This document shows, in pieces, positions 1-6,122 of a stretch of DNA of 18,922 nucleotides. The position numbers and the translations under genes were made by a program. Under the pieces are notes generated by a model that saw only the letters and a program-made list of their open reading frames with translations, had not been told where the DNA came from and searched no databases. Each line of letters begins with the position of its first letter. Positions within the stretch are counted from its first letter, which is position 1. The stretch spans positions 1 to 18,922 of the forward strand of contig ONVR01000199.1 of assembly GCA_900321335.1 (NCBI GenBank). The letters are read 5' to 3'. The DNA is from an uncultured Eubacteriales bacterium. GTDB lineage: Bacteria > Bacillota > Clostridia > Oscillospirales > Oscillospiraceae.

Positions 1-939
1 CGGATCGGCGTTCACGCCACTGACGTATTCGGCGCCGCTATCGACAAAAAGATCCGCGGCCTGTATATCTACGGCGAGGACCCCGTGGTCACGGACGCGG
101 ACACGACCCATATCATCAAAGCCCTCAAGAGCCTGGACTTCTTCGTGCTCCAGGAGCTGTTCATGACCGAGACGGCCCAGTACGCCGACGTAATCCTGCC
201 CGGTATGAGCTATGCCGAAAAGGAAGGCACCTTCTCCAACACGGAGCGCCGGGTGCAGCGCGTACGGAAAGCGGTGGATCTGACGAAGGATCCCTCCTTC
301 GATATCCGTCTGGATACGGACATCATCATCGATCTGATGAACCGTATGGGCTACAAGCAGCCCTACCTGACCAGCGCGGAGATCATGGATGAAATCGCCT
401 CCGTTACGCCCAGCTTTGCCGGTATGAGCCACGAGCGGCTGGATAACACGCCCGGCTATCTCCAGTGGCCCTGTCTGAGCAAGGACCACCCTGGCACGCC
501 CATTCTCCACGTAGGCAAGTTCTCCCGGGGTCTGGGTCTGCTCTACCCCACGGTCTACACGCCGTCTGCGGAGCTGCCTGACGCGGAGTATCCCCTGTAT
601 CTTATGACGGGTCGTATTCTGTATCATTACACGACCCGCGCCATGACCGGGCGCACCCCCGGCCTGATGGAGATCGAGGGAAAGTCCTATATCGAGATGA
701 ACGAAAACGACGCCGCCAGACTGGGAATCCAGAACGGCGAGCTGGTCCGCGCCAGCTCCAGACGCGGCTCTATTCTGACAACGGCCAGAGTCGGCACCAA
801 GGTCTCCGAGGGCGAGACGTGGATGCCCTTCCACTTCCCCGACGGCAACGCAAACTGGCTGACCAACCCTGCTCTCGATAAATTCTGCCGGATCCCGGAG
901 TACAAAGTATGCGCCATCAAGGTCGAGAAGATCAACTGA
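1..939 (+). CDS. fdhA: Formate dehydrogenase alpha subunit, C-terminal part (molybdopterin oxidoreductase)
   Basis: The frame is open from the first base, so the 5' end lies outside the window; 312 codons plus stop are present. The product is the catalytic subunit that oxidises formate (or reduces CO2) at a molybdenum or tungsten bis-MGD cofactor. Visible family signatures are YGEDPVV near the window start, ETAQYADVILPG, EKEGTFSNTERRVQRV, and from about base 590 the molydopterin dinucleotide-binding domain (MTGRILYHYTTRAMTGR, then MPFHFPDGNANWLTNPALD and IPEYKVCAIKV at the C-terminus). The substrate call rests on this C-terminal similarity to FdhA/FdhF and on the adjoining fdhD. The active-site Cys/Sec and any N-terminal Fe-S domains are upstream and cannot be judged. 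The GTG at base 85 is internal, not a start. The last 31 bases overlap fdhD, implying co-transcription and translational coupling. Confidence 0.9.
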   Translation, partial: RIGVHATDVFGAAIDKKIRGLYIYGEDPVVTDADTTHIIKALKSLDFFVLQELFMTETAQYADVILPGMSYAEKEGTFSNTERRVQRVRKAVDLTKDPSFDIRLDTDIIIDLMNRMGYKQPYLTSAEIMDEIASVTPSFAGMSHERLDNTPGYLQWPCLSKDHPGTPILHVGKFSRGLGLLYPTVYTPSAELPDAEYPLYLMTGRILYHYTTRAMTGRTPGLMEIEGKSYIEMNENDAARLGIQNGELVRASSRRGSILTTARVGTKVSEGETWMPFHFPDGNANWLTNPALDKFCRIPEYKVCAIKVEKIN

Positions 940-1727
940 ACATCAGCGAACAGTTCGAGCAGCCGGAACTCGTCACTTCCCAGAACGTAAAACACGTCTA
1001 CCGGAGCGGCGAGATCGCCGCTACTGCCGAGCCAATTCTGACAGAGCACCAGATCGACGTATACGTCAATGAACGGTTGACCATGAAGCTGGTCTGTATC
1101 CCCCAGCTTCTGGCTGAGCTGGTTCTGGGACGGCTCCTGACGGAAGGCATTATCCGCAGCGCGGCAGAAGTAGAGCTTCTCTATATCTGCCGCCACGGAA
1201 CCCGGGCAAAGGTCCTGCTGAACCGAGACGTGGAAGATACCGGGACGCCTTTTACAGAGACAACGCCCAGCTGCTGTACAGGGAATCACCTGCTCAACGA
1301 TCTTTTCGTCCGGTCGGAAGCGCCGGAGGCGATCGTTCCCATCGACTGGAAGCCGGAATGGATCTTTCAACTTGCAGACCGGTTCAGACAGGGGATGCCT
1401 CTGCACGACCAGACCTGGTCAACCCACAGCTGCTTTCTGGCCCGGGATGGTGAGATCCTCTTCACCTGTGAGGATATCGGCAGACACAACGCCCTGGATA
1501 AGGCCATCGGCTACGCCCTGCGCCATGATGTGGATCTGCACCGGTGTATCCTCTACTCCAGTGGACGGGTCCCCACGGATATGGTCATGAAGGTCATTCG
1601 GGCAGGGGTTCCCGTCTTTGCCAGCAAGTCCTCTCCCACGAGAGAGGCTGTTGCGCTGGCCAGGCAATTCGGTCTGACGCTGATTTGCGCCGCAAAAAGC
1701 GATCGACTGACGGTATGCACTGAATAA
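909..1727 (+). CDS. fdhD: Formate dehydrogenase accessory sulfurtransferase FdhD
   Basis: A 272-residue FdhD family protein. FdhD carries sulfur from a cysteine desulfurase to the bis-MGD cofactor, giving the sulfido ligand that formate dehydrogenase needs. Family motifs are EDIGRHNALDKAIGYAL (about residues 188-204) and SGRVPTDMVMKVIRAGVPVFASKSSPT (about 218-244), quoted here in two parts for position only. The cysteine loop reads PSCCTGNH (Cys122, Cys123) where E. coli FdhD has a CxxC pair, so only the first cysteine position is clearly kept. The ATG at 909 has GGAG at 897-900, 8 bases upstream, inside the end of the dehydrogenase gene. The partner enzyme overlaps directly upstream, the usual context. 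A strong terminator follows, so this is the last gene of the fdh operon. Confidence 0.93.
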   Translation: MRHQGREDQLNISEQFEQPELVTSQNVKHVYRSGEIAATAEPILTEHQIDVYVNERLTMKLVCIPQLLAELVLGRLLTEGIIRSAAEVELLYICRHGTRAKVLLNRDVEDTGTPFTETTPSCCTGNHLLNDLFVRSEAPEAIVPIDWKPEWIFQLADRFRQGMPLHDQTWSTHSCFLARDGEILFTCEDIGRHNALDKAIGYALRHDVDLHRCILYSSGRVPTDMVMKVIRAGVPVFASKSSPTREAVALARQFGLTLICAAKSDRLTVCTE

Positions 1728-1733
1728 AATCAG

Positions 1734-1770
1734 AAAAGGGAGACAGACGGTTGCGCCTGTCTCCCTTTTT
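1734..1770 (+). terminator. Rho-independent terminator of the fdh operon
   Basis: A 13-base arm (1734-1746, AAAAGGGAGACAG) pairs with 1757-1769 (CTGTCTCCCTTTT) across a 10-base loop, with a T run at the 3' side. It begins 6 bases after the fdhD stop codon. Confidence 0.92.
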
Positions 1771-1783
1771 ATCAGATTGCATC

Positions 1784-1812
1784 TTGTCGGGAAACGCCGG
1801 ATTTGCTATAAT
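1784..1812 (+). promoter_or_regulatory. Sigma-A type promoter of the DUF4364 gene
   Basis: TTGTCG (1784-1789) and a perfect TATAAT (1807-1812) are separated by 17 bases. Transcription would start near 1819. This is only about 8 bases before the ATG at 1827, so it fits the downstream start at 1845 better. Confidence 0.8.
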
Positions 1813-1830
1813 ATTTTTATAAAACCATGC

Positions 1831-1836
1831 GGAGGA
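1831..1836 (+). promoter_or_regulatory. Ribosome binding site deciding the DUF4364 start
   Basis: GGAGGA with 8 bases to the ATG at 1845. It lies inside the frame opened by the ATG at 1827, which has no comparable site upstream. Confidence 0.8.
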
Positions 1837-1844
1837 ATGACTCT

Positions 1845-2357
1845 ATGGAATTCGGGTTTATACACGATAAGCTGGATATCAAGATCCTGATCCTGTTTAT
1901 TCTCCGGCGCCTGCCTGTAGGGATCGACCGGGACCGACTGGCGCAGCTGACCTTATGCGACGGCGGCATCACCTATTTTGATTTTGCCGAGTGCCTGGGC
2001 GAGCTGATCGAGACACAGCACGTGTCCACCAACGGCGTGCTCTACGAGTTGACCGAGAAGGGCCGGCGCAACGGCGAGTACGCGGAAAAGAGTCTCCCCT
2101 ACTCTGTGCGGCTTAAAGCGGAGCGGGCGGCCAGCACTATGGCGGCAGAGCTTCAGAGAAGCGAAATGATCCATGCCAGCCATACCCTGCGGCGCAACGG
2201 CGGCTATCACGTACACCTCCGGCTGGAGGATGACGCCGGTACCCTGCTGGATCTGACTCTTTACGTCCCCACAGAGGAGCAAGCCCTTGCCATTGAGAAA
2301 AACTTCCGGGAAAACGCGGAAATGTCCTACGGGGAGATCACGGAAAAACTCTTGTAA
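1845..2357 (+). CDS. DUF4364 family protein
   Basis: A 170-residue protein of the Clostridia-typical DUF4364 family, whose function is not established. The N-terminus (GFIHDKLDIKILILFILRR, about residues 4-22) and the VLYELTEKGRR segment (about 66-76) resemble a winged-helix fold, so a DNA-binding or regulatory role is possible but is an inference. The C-terminal half (about residues 115-160) is predicted beta-rich, with alternating hydrophobic residues. No signal peptide or membrane segment is seen. An in-frame ATG lies at 1827, but GGAGGA at 1831-1836 sits 8 bases before the ATG at 1845, and family members begin close to the GFIxDKLD motif, so 1845 is chosen. It has its own promoter and a terminator, making it a single-gene unit. 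Confidence 0.85.
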   Translation: MEFGFIHDKLDIKILILFILRRLPVGIDRDRLAQLTLCDGGITYFDFAECLGELIETQHVSTNGVLYELTEKGRRNGEYAEKSLPYSVRLKAERAASTMAAELQRSEMIHASHTLRRNGGYHVHLRLEDDAGTLLDLTLYVPTEEQALAIEKNFRENAEMSYGEITEKLL

Positions 2358-2360
2358 ACG

Positions 2361-2397
2361 AAACAGGCCCTGCGCACATGCGGCGCAGGGTCTGTTT
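2361..2397. terminator. Bidirectional terminator between DUF4364 gene and trkH
   Basis: Arms 2361-2375 and 2383-2397 pair over 15 bases with one G-U wobble around a 7-base loop. A-rich and T-rich flanks lie on the two sides, so it can act in both directions. It serves the plus-strand DUF4364 gene (stop at 2355-2357) and the minus-strand trkH (stop at 2398-2400). Confidence 0.9.
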
Positions 2398-3855
2398 TTA
2401 TACCTTTCGACTCCAGGCGCTGCGGGTAAGCAGGGCCAAGATCGGGAAGATCTCCAGTCGTCCGCAGAGCATATCGAAGGACAGCACCAACTTGGACAGG
2501 ACACTCAGCGCCGCGTAATTGGACGTTACGCCGAATGCGTCAAAACCGGGGCCAATATTATTGAAGCAGGCCAGGACGGCAGAGAGATTGGACTCCACGG
2601 AAAACCCGTCGACGGAGATGATCAGAACGCTTGCCACGGAGATGATCATATAGGCAACAAGGTAAGCATTGGTATTTTTCAGCACTGTCTCCGGTATGAC
2701 CTGACCGTTGACCCGTACCATCTCCACCCGGTTTGGATGGAGCAGCTGCCGGACGTTGCGCAGCAGGGATTTGAAATACAGCAAAAGCCGGGCACACTTG
2801 ATGCCGCCGCCGGTACTGCCGGCACAGGCGCCCGTTATCATAAGGCACAGAAGGATCGCCTTGGAAAAGGGAGGCCAAAGATTGGAGTCTGTGGTGGAAA
2901 AACCGGTTGTGGTCATTATGGTCGACACCTGGAACGCCGCGTGCCGCAGGACCTCTCCAAAGGTGGCAAAATAGCCGCGGATGTTCAGGGCAATGGCGGC
3001 GGTGGCCAGGACAAAAATGGCCAGATACAGCCGCAGCTCCTCGTTGCGCAGGACGGCCCGGAATTTGCGGATAATCAGCATATAGTAGATGCTGAAATTG
3101 GCACCGAAAAGAAGCGGGAAAATAATAGTCACAATCTGGGCCGCAGGCGTATAACTTGCCAGGCTGTCCGCCCGGACGCCAAATCCGCCCGTTCCGGCGG
3201 AGGCAAACATGATGCACAGAGCGTCAAAGGCCGGCATACGGGCAAATCGCAGACAGACGTAGTTGGCAACGCTCAGAAAAAAATACATGCCATAGAGAAG
3301 CCGGGCAGTTTTCCGCATCCGGGGGGCCAGTTTATCCACACTGGGTCCGGGGCTCTCCGCCCGGAGAATATGCATGGTATAGCCGCTGGTCTTATCGGCC
3401 ATGGGAATAACAGCCAGCAGAAACACCAGCATACCCATACCGCCCAGCCAGTGGGTAAATCCTCGCCAATACAGCATGCCGCGGGAGATTACTTCGACGT
3501 TGGGGAGAATGGACGCTCCCGTAGTGGTAAATCCGGAAACCGTTTCGAAAAAAGCGTCAACAAAATTGGGGATCTCGCCGGAAATGACAAAAGGAAGACA
3601 CCCAAAAACACTCATCAGGGTCCAGCCAAGCCCCACGCAGGCAAAGCCCTCACTGGCGTAAAAGGCGGAAGAGCCGCCTTTGCAGAGCAGATAGGTCAGC
3701 CCCGCCAGCAGGAGCATCCCCGCGATCACCACAATAAAGGCAAAGGCGGAGCGGGTCTCCCCGTCGGCAAAATTCAAAGCCATTGCGGGCAGCATAAACA
3801 CCGCCTCGATGGCAATGATGAACGAGAGCATCCGCCCAATGATCTTAACATTCAT
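2398..3855 (-). CDS. trkH: TrkH family potassium uptake channel subunit
   Basis: A 485-residue polytopic membrane protein, normal length for TrkH. It forms the K+ (or Na+-coupled K+) translocation path of the Trk/Ktr system. The four pore-loop filters are visible: TTTGAS (residues 110-115), SAGTGGFG (219-226), TTTGFS (315-320) and NNIGPGFD (432-439), each with the conserved glycine that sets K+ selectivity. Other landmarks are the HWLGGMGM stretch (about 135-142) and the STGGGIKCARLLLYFK segment (about 347-362) typical of the intramembrane loop region. Hydrophobic helices run the full length. The gene lies 15 bases downstream of trkA on the same strand, so the gating subunit and the channel are co-expressed. 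Confidence 0.95.
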   Translation of the reverse strand: MNVKIIGRMLSFIIAIEAVFMLPAMALNFADGETRSAFAFIVVIAGMLLLAGLTYLLCKGGSSAFYASEGFACVGLGWTLMSVFGCLPFVISGEIPNFVDAFFETVSGFTTTGASILPNVEVISRGMLYWRGFTHWLGGMGMLVFLLAVIPMADKTSGYTMHILRAESPGPSVDKLAPRMRKTARLLYGMYFFLSVANYVCLRFARMPAFDALCIMFASAGTGGFGVRADSLASYTPAAQIVTIIFPLLFGANFSIYYMLIIRKFRAVLRNEELRLYLAIFVLATAAIALNIRGYFATFGEVLRHAAFQVSTIMTTTGFSTTDSNLWPPFSKAILLCLMITGACAGSTGGGIKCARLLLYFKSLLRNVRQLLHPNRVEMVRVNGQVIPETVLKNTNAYLVAYMIISVASVLIISVDGFSVESNLSAVLACFNNIGPGFDAFGVTSNYAALSVLSKLVLSFDMLCGRLEIFPILALLTRSAWSRKV

Positions 3856-3870
3856 AAGATACTACCGCCC

Positions 3871-5226
3871 TCACTCAAAAATATCGTTGAGCTGCCCGAT
3901 CACACGGCTGCCGTCGGTCACAACGATAACCGTGTCCCCTTCCGAAATGACCGAGTCGCCGTCGGGGATCTCGACCGTGGGGCCATGGGCAATGCAGGCG
4001 ACAAGGACGTGGTCCTTCAGGCGAATATCCTTCAACGGAACACCAAGATTCCTGGTTGCGGCCGTAACTGCGAACTCAGACGCCTCCGCCATGCTGTCGG
4101 CAATGCTGTGTACGGTGACCGCCGCACCGCTCTGATTCTGCATGGCCCGGACATAGCGGACGATCTCGTTGCTGGCCAGCTCCTTGGGGTGGATGACGCT
4201 TCCCAAGGGTAGCACGTCCAAAACGCCGGTGGACTCGATCCGGTCGATTTTCGTCACGATATTGTTCACGCTTCCGCTGCAGTACATGGCAAGCATGGCG
4301 TTGAGTTCATCAAGCCCTGTCAGGCTCACCACACTGTCAAACAGCTCCATCCCCTCACTGGAGAGCATGGATTGGGTGCTGGCGTCCCCCTCCACCACCG
4401 TCACGCCGGGCAGCAGGGAAGCAAGAGAAACGCATTTATCATGGTTTTGCTCGATGATCTTCACCCGAATACCGGCGGAAACCAGATTCCGCGCAAGATA
4501 ATAGCTGATCCGCCCGCCGCCGATGATCAGGCAGCTGCGCACTTTTTTGGTGACGACGCCCAGGTTTTTCAAAAGTGTCTGCAAGACATTGGACGGGGCG
4601 GTCAGGAATACGCGATCCCCCTCCATCAGACTGTCCATGCCGCTGGGGATGATACATTTTCCAGCCCTGACAATGGCGCAGATCAACACCTTGCACCCGA
4701 TGACGCCGGAGAGCTTCATGATTTTCACGCCGTTCATGGGACTCTTGGCGGAGACCTTCAGCTCCACGATCTCCACCCGGCCGCCGACAAAGGTATCACG
4801 CTTCAAAAAGCCGGGATATTTCAGAAGTCTGGAAATCTCCTGGGCGGCACTCCGCTCCGGATTGACCACCATGCTCAGCCCCATCAGATCACACATAAGA
4901 TAGGCCTGGTTGGTATACTCCGGATCCCGCACACGGGCAATGGAGTGCAGATTGGGATTGATGCTGTGGGCTGTCATACAGCACAGCAGATTGATCTCAT
5001 CCTTATCGGACACTGCGATCAGCAGATCCGCCTGCTCAATATTCGCGGCCTGCAGCGTGTCCATGGTGGCACAGTTGCCGCAGACGACCATGATATCAAA
5101 ATTGTTTTGAACGGTATCCAGAACCTTGGGATTGATGTCAATAACGGTTAGATCATGTCCCTCCGCAGCAAGCTGCTTGGTAAGGGAAAATCCGATTTTT
5201 CCGTCGCCGGCAATAATGATCTTCAT
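3871..5226 (-). CDS. trkA: TrkA potassium uptake regulatory subunit with two RCK modules
   Basis: A 451-residue cytosolic gating protein, full length for the double-module TrkA. The first RCK_N Rossmann motif is IAGDGKIG (residues 5-12), with the acidic VIDIN end of strand 2 (28-32). The second is IIGGGRISYYLA (234-245). Each is followed by a TrkA_C-type domain; the last reads PDGDSVISEGDTVIVV near the C-terminus. The protein binds nucleotide and gates TrkH, encoded 15 bases downstream. The start has GGGGG at 5232-5236, 5 bases upstream. The leader from the predicted promoter is only about 55 bases, too short for a ydaO-type c-di-AMP riboswitch, so any second-messenger control would act on the protein. 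Confidence 0.95.
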   Translation of the reverse strand: MKIIIAGDGKIGFSLTKQLAAEGHDLTVIDINPKVLDTVQNNFDIMVVCGNCATMDTLQAANIEQADLLIAVSDKDEINLLCCMTAHSINPNLHSIARVRDPEYTNQAYLMCDLMGLSMVVNPERSAAQEISRLLKYPGFLKRDTFVGGRVEIVELKVSAKSPMNGVKIMKLSGVIGCKVLICAIVRAGKCIIPSGMDSLMEGDRVFLTAPSNVLQTLLKNLGVVTKKVRSCLIIGGGRISYYLARNLVSAGIRVKIIEQNHDKCVSLASLLPGVTVVEGDASTQSMLSSEGMELFDSVVSLTGLDELNAMLAMYCSGSVNNIVTKIDRIESTGVLDVLPLGSVIHPKELASNEIVRYVRAMQNQSGAAVTVHSIADSMAEASEFAVTAATRNLGVPLKDIRLKDHVLVACIAHGPTVEIPDGDSVISEGDTVIVVTDGSRVIGQLNDIFE

Positions 5227-5288
5227 GCCAACCCCCTATTTTGCTGATCCCATGACGATGAGATTGCGGGACCGATATACAGTTTATT

Positions 5289-5317
5289 ATTATAATTGAA
5301 GCACGACAAGAATGCAA
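5289..5317 (-). promoter_or_regulatory. Promoter of the trkA-trkH operon
   Basis: On the minus strand, TTGCAT (5317-5312) and a perfect TATAAT (5294-5289) are separated by 17 bases, placing the transcript start near 5282. It lies directly downstream of the terminator of the preceding HMA gene, so trkAH is an independent unit. Confidence 0.82.
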
Positions 5318-5328
5318 ATCTTTTCCGC

Positions 5329-5358
5329 AAAAAACCGCCTGCGGAGTCCCGCAGGCGG
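5329..5358 (-). terminator. Terminator of the HMA-domain gene
   Basis: A perfect 10-base stem (CCGCCTGCGG 5335-5344 with CCGCAGGCGG 5349-5358) and a 4-base loop, followed on the minus strand by T6 (5334-5329). Confidence 0.93.
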
Positions 5359-5373
5359 CAAAGTCGGCCTTTT

Positions 5374-5742
5374 TCAGTTGAGGATCTGCACGGAGAGTGC
5401 CTCATACCCCGCATGGGTCACGATTTTACGCAGCTCCTCCTCCGCCAAGGGCTCTTTGGAACGGACAAATGCGACCTCATCTTTCAGATTCACCTGGGCC
5501 CAGAGCGCAGGCTCGCTGTTAAAGGCGTTTTCCACCCTGGTTCTGCAGTTGCCGCAGGTCATGCCCCCGACCTTCACGGTTGCGCTGTGGCCGTAGTGTG
5601 ACGGGTTCCGGTCGCCGGGCTTGATGCGTTTTTCCTCTCCCCCGGTGCCGCAGCAGCCGTTTTTCAGCTTTTTGGTATAGCTGCGTACGGCCAGCACACC
5701 GATAAATACAAGGATCAATATAATTATAATTGTGGGAATCAA
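5374..5742 (-). CDS. Membrane-anchored heavy-metal-associated (HMA) domain protein
   Basis: A 122-residue protein with two parts. Residues 1-35 (IPTIIIILILVFIGVLAVRS then a basic run and a CC pair) are one membrane helix resembling the FeoB-associated cysteine-rich membrane protein family. Residues about 53-120 form an HMA fold carrying the metal site GGMTCGNC, as in copper chaperones and P-type ATPase N-domains. A role in binding or delivering Cu(I), Zn(II) or another soft metal at the inner membrane face is inferred; no metal transporter or feoB is adjacent. The ATG at 5778 would add 12 residues, but the upstream AGGGG lies inside that extension, 6 bases before a TTG at 5742, and the family begins at this point, so TTG is chosen. 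The gene is monocistronic with its own promoter and terminator. Confidence 0.82.
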   Translation of the reverse strand: MIPTIIIILILVFIGVLAVRSYTKKLKNGCCGTGGEEKRIKPGDRNPSHYGHSATVKVGGMTCGNCRTRVENAFNSEPALWAQVNLKDEVAFVRSKEPLAEEELRKIVTHAGYEALSVQILN

Positions 5743-5748
5743 TTGTGT

Positions 5749-5756
5749 CCCCTCCC
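5749..5756 (-). promoter_or_regulatory. Ribosome binding site deciding a TTG start for the HMA gene
   Basis: On the minus strand GGGAGGGG is followed by 6 bases and then TTG (5742-5740). The longer ATG start at 5778 has no comparable site. Confidence 0.75.
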
Positions 5757-5799
5757 AGCGAAAATTATTTGGTCGCATGAGTTATAATTCACTAACTTG

Positions 5800-5828
5800 A
5801 TCATAGCCGTTTTTGCACCATTTGTCAA
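5800..5828 (-). promoter_or_regulatory. Promoter of the HMA gene
   Basis: On the minus strand a consensus TTGACA (5828-5823) and TATGAT (5805-5800) are separated by 17 bases. The -35 box is part of a palindrome (5821-5840), suggesting repression. Confidence 0.85.
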
Positions 5829-5840
5829 GAGAATGACAAA
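5821..5840. promoter_or_regulatory. Palindrome over the -35 box of the HMA gene (candidate operator)
   Basis: TTTGTCA (5821-5827) and TGACAAA (5834-5840) are perfect inverted 7-mers with a 6-base spacer. One arm contains the -35 box, so a bound dimer would block RNA polymerase. The regulator is unknown; a metal sensor is an inference from the gene controlled. Confidence 0.6.
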
Positions 5841-6076
5841 CACCGGCGTACCCACCGCATAAAAATGACTTTGGGAAGTCTGCGTTTATCGGTTAAGGAT
5901 CATGCGCAGTTCTGTTGTTTCCGTGCCCATGGCCAAAACCAATAAATCCGATCACATGATCTCGTCCTCTGTTTCCAACCTCTTTATAACCATGAATGTT
6001 CCTTTCTATTATAAATCCAGATTCAGAAAACTCGGAAAAAGATCAGCAGCAGCGGTCAATTCGTATTCAAGATGGA
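5841..6076. other. Intergenic stretch with a UGA-interrupted short frame
   Basis: The region between the HMA promoter and the hairpin after the PocR regulator gene holds no recognisable gene. On the minus strand an ATG (5993-5991) is preceded by AGAAAGGA at a good distance. Its frame runs 13 codons to a TGA (5954-5952), then continues 21 codons to TAA (5888-5886). A small hairpin, GACTT (5880-5876) and AAGTC (5871-5867) on the minus strand followed by A and T5, starts 5 bases after the TAA. This could be a tiny gene, a decayed gene or chance; I do not recognise the 34 residues. A TATAAT-like box just upstream of the RBS lacks a convincing -35. Confidence 0.35.
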
Positions 6077-6107
6077 AAGGAGGCGCTCTCTTACAAAGCG
6101 CCTCCTT
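6077..6107 (-). terminator. Hairpin after the PocR-AraC regulator gene
   Basis: A perfect 11-base stem (6077-6087 with 6097-6107) with a 9-base loop lies 15 bases past the stop codon at 6123-6125. The minus-strand T run is short (TTTCC), so termination may be partial or the stem may protect the 3' end. Confidence 0.7.
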
Positions 6108-6122
6108 CACTCTCCCCTTTTC

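Noticed and set aside
2287..4212. A 641-codon open frame on the plus strand opposite trkH and trkA.
   Set aside because: It mirrors the codon structure of the well-supported trk genes, gives a low-complexity His/Gly/Gln-rich product, and starts inside the DUF4364 gene across a terminator. An antisense shadow.
5227..5282. A c-di-AMP riboswitch in the trkA leader.
   Set aside because: The leader is only about 55 bases and shows no long structured element; ydaO-type riboswitches need well over 100 bases.
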